Source: an alpha proteobacterium 3107 (GTDB lineage: Bacteria > Pseudomonadota > Alphaproteobacteria > Rhodobacterales > Rhodobacteraceae). Taken from it: a stretch of 6,611 nucleotides of DNA. This document shows, piece by piece, positions 1-6,331 of this stretch (position 1 is its first letter; the number at the start of each line of letters is the position of its first letter). The translations under genes and the position numbers were made by a program. Where the stretch lies: contig JPPB01000006.1 of NCBI GenBank assembly GCA_001483205.1, forward strand, positions 1 through 6,611, read 5' to 3'. The notes under the pieces were generated by a model, which worked only from the letters and a program-made list of their open reading frames with translations, did not search any database and had not been told where the DNA came from.

Positions 1-41
1 CCGGTGGACCGTTTCAGGGCCGAACGGGCGGAGCCCAAGGC

Positions 42-107
42 GCTGCCCGGCGCAAGCGCCGGGCGGGGCATTCGGGGGGCGATACAGCTTTATGCAGAGG
101 TCTTTGG
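42..107 (+). repeat. Interspersed hairpin repeat, copy 1 (REP-like)
   Basis: A perfect 9-bp inverted repeat, GCCCGGCGC at 45-53 and GCGCCGGGC at 56-64, forms a very stable hairpin. A 26-nt linker follows, then the tail TATGCAGAGGTCTTTGG at 91-107. The tail matches the tail of copy 2 at 16 of 17 positions, and the 12-nt junction GGCGCTGCCCGG (39-50) is identical in both. The outer hairpin seen in copies 2 and 3 is reduced here to its last bases. It sits 66 nt before aat. There is no T-run after the stem, so it is not a classical terminator, although the stem could pause or protect RNA. That it is a repeat follows directly from the sequence; its role is unknown. Confidence 0.7.
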
Positions 108-173
108 GATGACCCCGCCCGGTGCAGGCCCCGACACAGGCCGCGCCGGTTCCCGACAGACGAGCCCCGCCTG

Positions 174-815
174 ATGACGGAAAAGGTCACGCCCGCGCTT
201 TTGCTGCAAGCCTATGCCACCGGAGTGTTCCCGATGGCCCAGTCGCGCAACAGTCCGCGGATTTTCTGGGTTGATCCCGAGCGGCGCGGCATATTCCCGC
301 CGGGCGGCTTTCACATCTCGCGCAGCCTTGCCCGTGCGCTCCGGCGGCAGGACTATGCCATCCGCATCAATCATGCCTTTGGTGCGGTCGTTGACGCCTG
401 CGCCGCGCGCCCGGATACATGGATCAACGCCGCGATTCGCAGGCTTTACGGACAGCTTCATCAGATGGGGCACGCCCATTCGCTGGAGGTCTGGGCAGGC
501 AATGACCTTGTTGGCGGTATCTATGGCGTGACACTGGGGGGCGCGTTCTTTGGCGAAAGCATGTTTTCCCGCCGCCGGGACGGGTCGAAAATCGCGCTGG
601 CCTATCTGACGGACCGGCTGGACCGCGCCGGTTTCAGCCTGTTTGACACCCAGTTTCTGACCGACCATCTGGCCAGCCTCGGCGCGGTCGAGATCAGCCG
701 GGCCGAGTATCATGTGCAGTTGCGCGCAGCGCTGGGGCAGAATGGTGATTTCACCCGACCCAGGAAATTGCCGACCGGTCAGGACGTGGTGCAGCGCAAC
801 ACCCAGACATCATAA
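174..815 (+). CDS. aat: Leucyl/phenylalanyl-tRNA--protein transferase
   Basis: A 213-residue cytoplasmic enzyme that moves Leu or Phe from aminoacyl-tRNA to the N-terminal Arg or Lys of a protein, creating an N-degron for ClpS/ClpAP. Family landmarks are all present in order: AYATGVFPMA (13-22), the FWVDPERRGIFPP block (31-43), TWI near 82-84, GHAHSLEVW (99-107), LVGGIYG (112-118), FFGESMFS (125-132), then the DTQF and TDHLASLGA segments (158-171). The usual ASK triplet after GESMF reads GSK (137-139), a mild change. The start at 174 gives the standard N-terminus right before the conserved block. The frame stays open upstream to the window edge, but that translation is Arg-rich and unlike the family. 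No strong ribosome binding site is visible. Its last 37 bp overlap the opposing DUF2155 gene. Confidence 0.95.
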   Translation: MTEKVTPALLLQAYATGVFPMAQSRNSPRIFWVDPERRGIFPPGGFHISRSLARALRRQDYAIRINHAFGAVVDACAARPDTWINAAIRRLYGQLHQMGHAHSLEVWAGNDLVGGIYGVTLGGAFFGESMFSRRRDGSKIALAYLTDRLDRAGFSLFDTQFLTDHLASLGAVEISRAEYHVQLRAALGQNGDFTRPRKLPTGQDVVQRNTQTS

Positions 816-1165
816 CGCGGGTGGTCCATCGCATTGAGCGCGGGCGATGACGCCAGCATCCACCCCCGGAACAGGGTTTCCGCGCCCGCCGCAATGTTCA
901 GATGGGCAAAGGCATCGCCCGCCGGGTTGTCGGCGGGATAGCGGCATTCAAGCAACGTGATCGACAGCGGCCCGAGCGCGGCGGTGCCGCCAGCCTGCAA
1001 TTCGTAATCCTCAAACTGCCCGTTCACCCGGTCAAGCCCGCGCAGCACTGCGCCCTCGGCGCGGGTGGCCCGCACGGACTCCTGCGCGTGAGGCAACACC
1101 GGGGCAAGCGCAAGAGCCAGCACCGGGGCCAGCGCCAGCAGCAAAAGGACCGGCAGGCGTTTCAT
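779..1165 (-). CDS. Secreted DUF2155 domain protein
   Basis: A 128-residue protein with a signal peptide: MKRL, a Leu/Ala/Val-rich hydrophobic core at about 5-23, and a likely cleavage near Ala-27 (PHAQE). The mature part carries the DUF2155 pattern: an AVLRGLDRVNGQ segment (about 40-51), TLLECRYPADNPAGDAFAHL (about 70-89), and FRGWMLASSPALNAMDHP followed by YDVWVLRC at the end. The two Cys (in ECRYP and at the C-terminal LRC) could form a disulphide in the periplasm; this is inference. The function of the family is not known to me. It starts 6 nt after mlaD, so it is probably the last gene of the NDUFA12-mlaD transcript. Its end runs 37 bp into the 3' end of aat on the other strand. Confidence 0.88.
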   Translation of the reverse strand: MKRLPVLLLLALAPVLALALAPVLPHAQESVRATRAEGAVLRGLDRVNGQFEDYELQAGGTAALGPLSITLLECRYPADNPAGDAFAHLNIAAGAETLFRGWMLASSPALNAMDHPRYDVWVLRCTTS

Positions 1166-1171
1166 ATCACG

Positions 1172-1660
1172 TCATTCGCCCGAATCGCCGTCCGCGCCGC
1201 CCGAACCACCAGAGGCAAACCTGCCCAGCAACGTGATCAGGCTGACCGCACCCTGGGTATCGACGATCTCGCCCCCCGGCTCAAGGTTGTCAAAAGACCC
1301 GCCGGGAACGATCTCCAGAAAATTGCCGCCCAACAGCCCTTCGGAGGCAATCACCGCGCTGCTGTCATCGGGGATGGCAATGCCGTCGCGCACCGACAGC
1401 GTGGTATCGGCGCGGAAGGTCTGCGGGTTCAGCCGCACCTCTGTCACCGCGCCAACCCTGACCCCGGCCATGCGCACATCGGTGCCGACCAAAAGCCCCT
1501 GGGCAGAGCGGAAACTCGCCGTCAATTCATAGCCGCTGCGGGCCGCAGACACCCCGGTCACCTGCCCGGCATAGAGCACAAACCCCAGTGCCACCGCCAG
1601 AACCGCGCCGCCAACCAGCACTTCGGTCGTGTTTTCGGACATCTGTTTCATCTGTGTCAT
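1172..1660 (-). CDS. mlaD: MlaD-type MCE-domain lipid transport protein
   Basis: A 162-residue inner-membrane-anchored periplasmic protein. MlaD proteins form a hexameric ring on an ABC transporter (MlaFEB) that moves phospholipids between the membranes and keeps the outer membrane asymmetric. One transmembrane helix spans about residues 14-34; the MCE domain spans about 43-121, with the typical GLLVGTDVRMAGVRVGAV (56-73) and SEGLLGGNFLEIVPG (106-120) stretches. The C-terminus is Gly/Asp-rich and looks disordered. The start at 1660 overlaps the stop of the NDUFA12 gene as ATGA, suggesting coupled translation; the internal Met-7 (1642) matches the usual family start MSENTTEV and is a real alternative. 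No mlaE, mlaF, mlaB or mlaC lies next to it, so its partners must be encoded elsewhere. Confidence 0.9.
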   Translation of the reverse strand: MTQMKQMSENTTEVLVGGAVLAVALGFVLYAGQVTGVSAARSGYELTASFRSAQGLLVGTDVRMAGVRVGAVTEVRLNPQTFRADTTLSVRDGIAIPDDSSAVIASEGLLGGNFLEIVPGGSFDNLEPGGEIVDTQGAVSLITLLGRFASGGSGGADGDSGE

Positions 1661-2031
1661 TCGGGTTTCCAGGCCTCATAATCGCCGCGCGGGGCGGGGG
1701 CGCTGTGGCGGATAGACCCCGCAGGCGCATGGGCCAGCGCCGTGCCGGTCAGGTTTTCCTGATGCGGCCTTTGCCACGGTTTGCGGGAAAGCGGCGCGGT
1801 GGTCGGCGGCTCATCCCAGGTGAAATGCAGCCAGCCATGCCATTCGGGGGTGATCCGGCTTGCTTCCGGCTCTGCGACATAGACCACCCAGCGCCTGCCG
1901 CCGTCACGGGTCTGATAGAACACATTGCCGTGGTCGTCCTCGCCCACCTTTTCACCCCTGCGCCAGGTGAACAGCCGGGTGCCGAGGCTGGAGCCGTGAT
2001 ACCAGGTCAGCAGGGTCAGAATGAAACGCAT
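1657..2031 (-). CDS. NDUFA12-family NADH:ubiquinone oxidoreductase subunit
   Basis: A 124-residue homologue of the mitochondrial complex I accessory subunit NDUFA12 (B17.2), which alphaproteobacteria share; it should sit on the cytoplasmic side of complex I. The family core is clear: [19 protein letters not shown] (22-40), GRRWVVYV (45-52), [21 protein letters not shown] (56-76), then the KPW and NLTGT segments (84-98) and the end DYEAWKPE. I chose the start at 2031 because it gives the [14 protein letters not shown]-terminus expected for the family and has GGAG 9 nt upstream; the frame extends to 2130, but that part is not family-like. The stop overlaps the mlaD start. The coding link with mlaD and DUF2155 is a position effect; I know of no shared biochemistry. 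Confidence 0.9.
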   Translation of the reverse strand: MRFILTLLTWYHGSSLGTRLFTWRRGEKVGEDDHGNVFYQTRDGGRRWVVYVAEPEASRITPEWHGWLHFTWDEPPTTAPLSRKPWQRPHQENLTGTALAHAPAGSIRHSAPAPRGDYEAWKPE

Positions 2032-2048
2032 TGGGGGTCTCCGCAGTT

Positions 2049-2083
2049 CCTGATCCCGTATATGGCCCATCGGCGGGCGGGCG
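2049..2083 (-). repeat. Possible degraded remnant of the hairpin repeat
   Basis: In the 73-nt gap between the RidA-family gene and the NDUFA12 gene, the minus strand reads CGCCCGCCCGCCG (2083-2071) and then GGGCCATATACGGGATCAGG (2068-2049). Copy 3 at the right edge has CGCCCGCCC, later GGGCCATATGC and then CGGGATTG. The shared pieces occur in the same order, with the second hairpin half and most of the tail missing. The TATACG at 2063-2058 could equally be a weak -10 for the NDUFA12 transcript, although no good -35 sits in front of it. The match is short and GC-biased, so this is tentative. Confidence 0.22.
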
Positions 2084-2104
2084 TCCAGTGCAGACCGCGA
2101 ACAC

Positions 2105-2485
2105 TCACGGCAGCCGTGCGTCCACCTCAATCTCGATCTTCATCGCCGGGTCAATCAGACCGGCCACGATCATCGTCGCGGCGGGCGGGTTTTCCCCGAA
2201 CGCGGCAGAGAGCAGCGGGCGGCAGGGGGCAAAATCCGAACGCTCCGGCAGGATATACCGCACCCGCACCACATCGGCAAAAGAGGCCCCGGCCCCCGCC
2301 AGCGCGCGCTCAATAATCCCCAGCGCCAACCGGCATTGGTCTGTCACGTCCTCGGGGACGGCACCGGTTGCCGGGTCCATACCCACCGTGCCGGACACAT
2401 GCACCCGGCCATCCGCCACCACCGCCCGGCAATACCCGAACCGGGTTTCGTATGCGGAACCGGAACTGATGCGCCGCACCGTCAT
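2105..2485 (-). CDS. RidA (YjgF/YER057c/UK114)-family protein lacking the catalytic Arg
   Basis: A 126-residue protein with the RidA fold over its whole length: [14 protein letters not shown] (28-41), [30 protein letters not shown] (50-79) and the C-terminal KIEIEVDA (116-123). RidA proteins are homotrimers, and canonical members hydrolyse reactive 2-aminoacrylate and other enamines/imines. That reaction needs an Arg in the PARS motif (Arg105 in E. coli RidA). The gapless match here is PAAT, with Ala-103 in its place, so it probably belongs to another Rid subgroup with a different or unknown job; I therefore give no ridA symbol. It starts 6 nt after the clpX stop, with only a weak GGTGAG ribosome site, so it is probably co-transcribed with clpX. 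Confidence 0.87.
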   Translation of the reverse strand: MTVRRISSGSAYETRFGYCRAVVADGRVHVSGTVGMDPATGAVPEDVTDQCRLALGIIERALAGAGASFADVVRVRYILPERSDFAPCRPLLSAAFGENPPAATMIVAGLIDPAMKIEIEVDARLP

Positions 2486-2491
2486 CGCCGC

Positions 2492-3757
2492 TCACCCGGC
2501 AGAGCCGATTTCGCCCCTCGCGTCGCCGTGGACCAGAAGCGGCGGCGCATCGGACACTGCCGCCTCTTCATTGACCACAACCTTGTCCACACTGTCCATC
2601 CCCGGCAACTCAAACATCGTGTCAAGCAGGATGTCCTCGAGGATCGAACGCAGCCCCCGCGCACCGGTCTTGCGGGTGATCGCGCGCTTGGCGATGGCGG
2701 CCAGCGCGTCCTCGGTAAAGGTCAGTTGGGTGTCTTCCAACTCGAACAGACGCTGGTATTGCCGGACAAGGGCGTTCTTGGGCTGGGTGAGGATGGTGAC
2801 CAGCGCGTCCTCATCCAGATCTTCCAGCGTGGCGATCACCGGAAGGCGACCGACAAATTCCGGGATCAGCCCGTATTTCAACAGGTCTTCGGGTTCGAGA
2901 TCGGTGAAAATCTCGCCCACGCCCCGGCTGTCGTTTTCCTTGACATTGGCCCCGAACCCCATCGACGACCCCTTGCCCCGCCGCTCGATGATCTTGTCAA
3001 GCCCGGCAAAGGCCCCGCCGCAGATAAACAGGATGTCCGTCGTGTCCACTTGCAGAAATTCCTGTTGCGGATGCTTGCGCCCGCCCTGGGGCGGCACGGC
3101 GGCAACGGTGCCCTCCATCAGCTTCAGCAGCGCCTGCTGCACCCCCTCGCCCGACACGTCGCGGGTGATCGACGGGTTGTCGGACTTGCGGGTGATCTTG
3201 TCCACCTCATCAATATAGACGATGCCCCGCTGCGCCCGCTCAACATTGTATTCGCTGGCCTGCAAGAGCTTCAGGATGATGTTCTCCACATCCTCGCCCA
3301 CATAGCCTGCCTCGGTCAGGGTGGTGGCGTCGGCCATGGTGAAGGGCACATCCAGAATCCGCGCCAAAGTCTGGGCCAGCAGGGTCTTGCCGCACCCGGT
3401 CGGGCCGATCAGCAGGATGTTCGACTTTGCCAGTTCGATGTCGCTGGATTTCGAGGCATGGTTCAGGCGCTTATAGTGGTTGTGGACGGCCACCGACAGC
3501 ACCCGCTTGGCCACCGCCTGTCCGATTACGTAATCATCAAGCACCGCGCAGATTTCCTTTGGCGTCGGCACCCCGTCAGCGGCTTTCAGCCCGGCGGACT
3601 TGGTTTCCTCGCGGATGATGTCCATGCACAGTTCGACGCATTCATCGCAGATGAAGACCGTCGGCCCGGCGATCAGTTTGCGCACCTCGTGCTGGCTCTT
3701 GCCGCAGAAGGAACAATAGAGAGTGTTCTTGCTGTCTCTGCCAGAATTATTCGCCAT
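2492..3757 (-). CDS. clpX: ClpX, ATP-dependent unfoldase of the ClpXP protease
   Basis: A full-length 421-residue AAA+ unfoldase that feeds tagged or adaptor-delivered substrates into ClpP. The N-terminal zinc finger has Cys15, 18, 37 and 40. The AAA+ core shows Walker A GPTGCGKT (118-125), pore loop GYVG (151-154), Walker B with Asp183-Glu184 in VYIDEVDKI, the RKH pore loop (227-229), the arginine-finger region FVGRLP (301-306) and sensor 2 GARGLR (365-370). The ClpP-docking loop, IGF in E. coli, reads MGF (266-268). The start at 3757 has GAGGA at 3768-3764, six bases upstream. It lies 151 nt after clpP, enough for its own promoter. In alphaproteobacteria ClpXP removes cell-cycle regulators such as CtrA, which is family knowledge and not shown here. 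Confidence 0.98.
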   Translation of the reverse strand: MANNSGRDSKNTLYCSFCGKSQHEVRKLIAGPTVFICDECVELCMDIIREETKSAGLKAADGVPTPKEICAVLDDYVIGQAVAKRVLSVAVHNHYKRLNHASKSSDIELAKSNILLIGPTGCGKTLLAQTLARILDVPFTMADATTLTEAGYVGEDVENIILKLLQASEYNVERAQRGIVYIDEVDKITRKSDNPSITRDVSGEGVQQALLKLMEGTVAAVPPQGGRKHPQQEFLQVDTTDILFICGGAFAGLDKIIERRGKGSSMGFGANVKENDSRGVGEIFTDLEPEDLLKYGLIPEFVGRLPVIATLEDLDEDALVTILTQPKNALVRQYQRLFELEDTQLTFTEDALAAIAKRAITRKTGARGLRSILEDILLDTMFELPGMDSVDKVVVNEEAAVSDAPPLLVHGDARGEIGSAG

Positions 3758-3833
3758 CCTGATTCCTCAAGGTCTCTTGCCCTTCTGCCTGTGGCCCCGG
3801 TTTCCGGGATACCCGCACTCACGGGTCAGCTTA

Positions 3834-3862
3834 GGGCACAGCATCCGCAACCTCAATGTCAA
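3834..3862 (-). promoter_or_regulatory. Possible clpX promoter (-35 TTGACA)
   Basis: In the clpP-clpX gap the minus strand carries a perfect TTGACA (3862-3857), about 100 nt before the clpX start. At the standard 17-nt distance the hexamer is GTGCCC, which is poor; CCTAAG lies 21 nt away (3835-3830), which is too far for a normal sigma-70 promoter. So there is a good -35 without a convincing -10. A separate clpX transcript is plausible from the gap size, but this site is only a candidate. Confidence 0.25.
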
Positions 3863-3872
3863 ATTCGCTTAT

Positions 3873-3901
3873 CCCCGGCACGGGGGGCGCACGGGGTGCG
3901 C
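3873..3901 (-). terminator. Two tandem short hairpins just after clpP
   Basis: Eight nucleotides past the clpP stop lie two perfect inverted repeats: GCGCAC/GTGCGC with a 3-nt loop (3887-3901) and CCCCG/CGGGG with a 3-nt loop (3873-3885). They are GC-only but not followed by a T-run, so they are weak as an intrinsic terminator. They may attenuate read-through into clpX or protect the clpP message 3' end. Confidence 0.3.
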
Positions 3902-3908
3902 ACTGTCA

Positions 3909-4529
3909 TCAGTCCGCCTTCACCCGGTGGGTGACGATTTCATCAATCAGCCCCCAGGTTTTCGCATCTTCCGGCGACATGAAGTTGTCCCGTTCCAGCG
4001 CACCAACCACCGTTTTCAGCTTCTGGCCGGTATGCGAGACATAAATCCGGTTCAGCCGGTCCTTCAGTTTCTGGGTTTCCTGCGCGTGGATCATAATGTC
4101 GGTCGCCTGGCCCTGATAGCCGCCCGAGGGCTGATGCACCATGATCCGGCTGTTGGGCAGCGAAAAGCGCATCCCCGGCTCGCCCGCCGCCAACAGCAGA
4201 GACCCCATCGACGCCGCCTGACCAACCACCAGCGTCGAGACCTTCGGCTTGATATACTGCATGGTGTCATAGATCGACAGGCCCGAGGTCACAACACCGC
4301 CGGGGCTGTTGATATACATGGCAATTTCCTTTGACGGGTTTTCCGCCTCCAGATGCAGAAGCTGCGCCACCACCAGACTCGCCATGCCGTCATGGACCGG
4401 GCCGGTGATGAAGATGATCCGCTCTTTGAGCAGCCTCGAAAAGATGTCATAGGCCCGCTCTCCGCGCGAGGTCTGTTCCACGACCATCGGGACGAGGGTG
4501 TTCATGTAGTGCTCTGATGGGTCATTCAT
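3909..4529 (-). CDS. clpP: ClpP, serine peptidase subunit of Clp proteases
   Basis: A 206-residue cytoplasmic serine peptidase that forms two stacked heptamer rings capped by ClpX or ClpA. The catalytic triad is complete: Ser107 in GQAASMGS, His132 in MVHQPSGG and Asp181 in the ALERDNF segment. The oxyanion-hole stretch NSPGG is at 74-78. I took the Met at 4529 ([19 protein letters not shown]) as the start because family homology begins there; the frame runs on to 4649, but the added 40 residues (Arg/Pro-rich) do not look like ClpP and overlap the presumed promoter. AGAGG lies about 12-16 nt upstream, a rather distant ribosome site. The short N-terminus suggests little or no propeptide processing, compared with E. 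coli ClpP. Confidence 0.97.
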   Translation of the reverse strand: MNDPSEHYMNTLVPMVVEQTSRGERAYDIFSRLLKERIIFITGPVHDGMASLVVAQLLHLEAENPSKEIAMYINSPGGVVTSGLSIYDTMQYIKPKVSTLVVGQAASMGSLLLAAGEPGMRFSLPNSRIMVHQPSGGYQGQATDIMIHAQETQKLKDRLNRIYVSHTGQKLKTVVGALERDNFMSPEDAKTWGLIDEIVTHRVKAD

Positions 4530-4594
4530 ATCCGGTTCGCCTGCCTCTTTTCGGCCCGTCCGCCCGATGGGGCGCGCGGGGCAACTGCGCCTGA

Positions 4595-4623
4595 ATCTTA
4601 GTGGTGTGCCCGCGCGCCCGCAA
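4595..4623 (-). promoter_or_regulatory. Candidate clpP promoter, possibly heat-shock type
   Basis: On the minus strand, CTTGCGG (-35 side, 4624-4618) is followed after 17 nt by TAAGAT (4600-4595), leaving a leader of roughly 60 nt to the clpP start. As a sigma-70 site it scores 3 of 6 and 4 of 6 against TTGACA/TATAAT. The CTTG core also fits the -35 of alphaproteobacterial RpoH (sigma-32), which commonly drives clp genes. Position and spacing are good, but the sequence match is modest. Confidence 0.35.
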
Positions 4624-4666
4624 GGGGCGGTGTGTTCAATTCGGCGCAATCCGCCCGCGCCGACTG

Positions 4667-5701
4667 TCAGCGTCCGGCACCCCCCGGCGCGCCGCCCTGC
4701 CCGCCTGCCCCCTGCCGCCGCATCTCTTCGGCAAAGAACATCGCCCGCGCCCGCCCTGCGCGTTTCGAGGCATAGAGCGCAGAATCCGCATCCTTCAGCA
4801 TCATCCCGGCATCGGTCCCGTCATAGAAATCCGATGCTGTCGCGCCGACACTGGCCGAAATCCGGCAGTCCCTGCCATTGAACGGGATCGGCTCCTCCAG
4901 CCTGGCGATAATCCGGCCAGCGATATTCAGCAACGTCTGCCTGTCGGTCAGCCGGGGAAACAGGATCACGAACTCATCCCCCCCGAATCGCGCCACGGTA
5001 TCATCGGCGCGGGTCTCGGACATCAGCACCCGCGCAGCGTGTTGCAGCACATGGTCGCCCGCCGCATGGCCCATGCTGTCATTCACCTGCTTGAAGAAAT
5101 CGAGGTCAATGTGCATCAGGCCAAAAGGTTCTCCGCGCCGCACATACCGGCCCAGAATGTGATCCAGCGCGCGGCGGTTTTTCAGCCCGGTCAGGGTGTC
5201 GGTGACGGCTTGCTCTTCTGCCACCACCTTTGCCCCGTGCAGGCGGGAGTTGAGGTTGCGCAACTCATCCATGACCGCGGTCTTGGCCTCGACCAGATAG
5301 AGCATCTCGACGGTCAGCTCCGTCGGCGCGAAATCCCCCATCGTCAGGCCGAACGCGCTGACCGCCTCGGTCACGCCGATCCCGAAGGACATGTTGATCA
5401 ACAGTGCCTCGCGCCCGCATAGCGGTATCGCCAGCGCCTTGAAACTGATGCCGGGGTCGGGCACGAACCGCAGCCGCAGCCGTTTTCCGGCATTGGCGGA
5501 AATCGCCTCATAGGCGGTTCTGATGCGCGGCTGGCTGACGCGGAAAACATCCCCGAACTGCCGCCCTTTCAGGTCGCGCTCCGGGAGCAGTTTGCAGAGC
5601 GTCGGGCCTGCGTGGGTGATCTCGCCGGTCTTGTCCAGCAGCAGGTGCATGGGCATCAGCAGGTCAAGACCGCTGTGGTCAAATGAAAGCGCCTCGGGCA
5701 T
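4667..5701 (-). CDS. Diguanylate cyclase with H-NOX-associated (HNOBA) sensor domain
   Basis: A 344-residue protein that should make cyclic-di-GMP from two GTP under control of the adjacent H-NOX. Residues about 10-135 match the HNOBA domain (PAS-like): [15 protein letters not shown] (14-28), [10 protein letters not shown] (31-40), then [13 protein letters not shown] (116-128). A helical coiled-coil-like linker covers about 130-165. The GGDEF domain follows with [10 protein letters not shown] (168-177), metal ligands Asp199 and Asp242/Glu243, substrate residues Asn207 and Asp216, and an intact GGDEF (240-244). The inhibitory I-site RADD (Arg231, Asp234) is at the canonical distance, so product feedback is expected. 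There is no EAL domain and no membrane segment, so it is cytosolic. The C-terminal tail is Gly-rich. It starts 3 nt after the hnoX stop with GGAG 7 nt upstream, a clear operon. Confidence 0.93.
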   Translation of the reverse strand: MPEALSFDHSGLDLLMPMHLLLDKTGEITHAGPTLCKLLPERDLKGRQFGDVFRVSQPRIRTAYEAISANAGKRLRLRFVPDPGISFKALAIPLCGREALLINMSFGIGVTEAVSAFGLTMGDFAPTELTVEMLYLVEAKTAVMDELRNLNSRLHGAKVVAEEQAVTDTLTGLKNRRALDHILGRYVRRGEPFGLMHIDLDFFKQVNDSMGHAAGDHVLQHAARVLMSETRADDTVARFGGDEFVILFPRLTDRQTLLNIAGRIIARLEEPIPFNGRDCRISASVGATASDFYDGTDAGMMLKDADSALYASKRAGRARAMFFAEEMRRQGAGGQGGAPGGAGR

Positions 5702-5704
5702 CGG

Positions 5705-6292
5705 TTACTCCGGCCCCCCGGCAAGGTGAAAGCTGCGCCCCTCGGCAAAGCGGGCCTCGGCGATGTTGATCACGATCTCGTCATACTGTTCATGCGACCC
5801 GGCATATTCCAGAAAGACCAGCGCGCCGTAATCATCCGCCATCCCGCGCAGAACCCCCATGACCACATGGCCGAAACCGGGATACCGCCAGTGGCTGCGC
5901 AGCAGGAACCGGCCATGCTTGTTGTCGATAAGCTGCAATCTGGGAATGTCCAGATCGGGGATGGCGATGCGGGTGCGGTGGTGGAGTTCCTCCAGCGAGT
6001 GCAGAAATTCATCAAAGGTCTCGCCGCCGAATCGCAGCAGGCGGCGGACGGCGGACTGGTTAGGGTGCGAGACCAGATATGTGCCCAGGTCCTCCATCAG
6101 GTCGCCGCGCGGTTTCGACAGGGCGTCCATCGCGGCGTCAAACACCGCGTGGGTGATCGAATCGTCGTAAGTCATCATTGCCTCGAAACCGGGGGGGGTG
6201 ACGCCCGCGCGCTCGGCAATCCGGCGCCATGCGTCCCCGCCATAGGTGTCGCGGATGAAGAATTGAATCGAGCGGTTTATCAGACCGTGCAT
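5705..6292 (-). CDS. hnoX: H-NOX (HNOB) haem nitric-oxide sensor
   Basis: A 195-residue soluble haem protein of the family that includes the soluble guanylate cyclase sensor domain. The N-terminus MHGLINRSIQFFIRDTYG is typical; the proximal haem ligand is His104 in LEELHHR; Pro117-Arg118-Leu119 matches the conserved haem-contact PRL. The classical YxSxR haem-propionate motif is not intact: the region reads LRSHWRYPGF (131-140). The distal Tyr that holds O2 in Thermoanaerobacter H-NOX aligns with Val143, so NO rather than O2 is the expected ligand. GVLRGMADDYGALV (146-159) and the strand FLEYAGSHEQYDEIVI complete the fold. GGAG lies 7 nt before the start. It leads an operon with a cyclase carrying the matching HNOBA domain, which strongly supports a signalling pair. 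Confidence 0.92.
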   Translation of the reverse strand: MHGLINRSIQFFIRDTYGGDAWRRIAERAGVTPPGFEAMMTYDDSITHAVFDAAMDALSKPRGDLMEDLGTYLVSHPNQSAVRRLLRFGGETFDEFLHSLEELHHRTRIAIPDLDIPRLQLIDNKHGRFLLRSHWRYPGFGHVVMGVLRGMADDYGALVFLEYAGSHEQYDEIVINIAEARFAEGRSFHLAGGPE

Positions 6293-6331
6293 TGCCCGTC
6301 TCCGTGATCGGAATGCACGCTAGAAACCGCC

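Noticed and set aside
42..64. Intrinsic terminator of the gene upstream of aat
   Set aside because: The stem is strong but no T-run follows, and the same hairpin belongs to a longer repeated element.
1..174. Open frame from the window edge to a TGA at 172-174 that overlaps the aat start (TGATG), as if the 3' end of an upstream gene
   Set aside because: The 57 residues match no family I recognise and the frame runs through repeat copy 1; two of the three plus frames are open here, as expected at this GC content. It could still be a repeat-extended C-terminus, but I cannot support it.
2032..2130. N-terminal extension of the NDUFA12 protein by 33 residues
   Set aside because: It overlaps the end of the Rid gene, is not family-like, and a good ribosome site precedes the Met at 2031.
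2336..3934. Very long plus-strand open frame (532 codons) opposite clpX
   Set aside because: It is antisense to clpX, His/Gln/Gly-rich with no domain; a by-product of codon bias in clpX.
4530..4649. N-terminal extension of ClpP by 40 residues
   Set aside because: The added residues are Arg/Pro-rich, unlike ClpP, and overlap the likely promoter; family homology starts at the Met at 4529.
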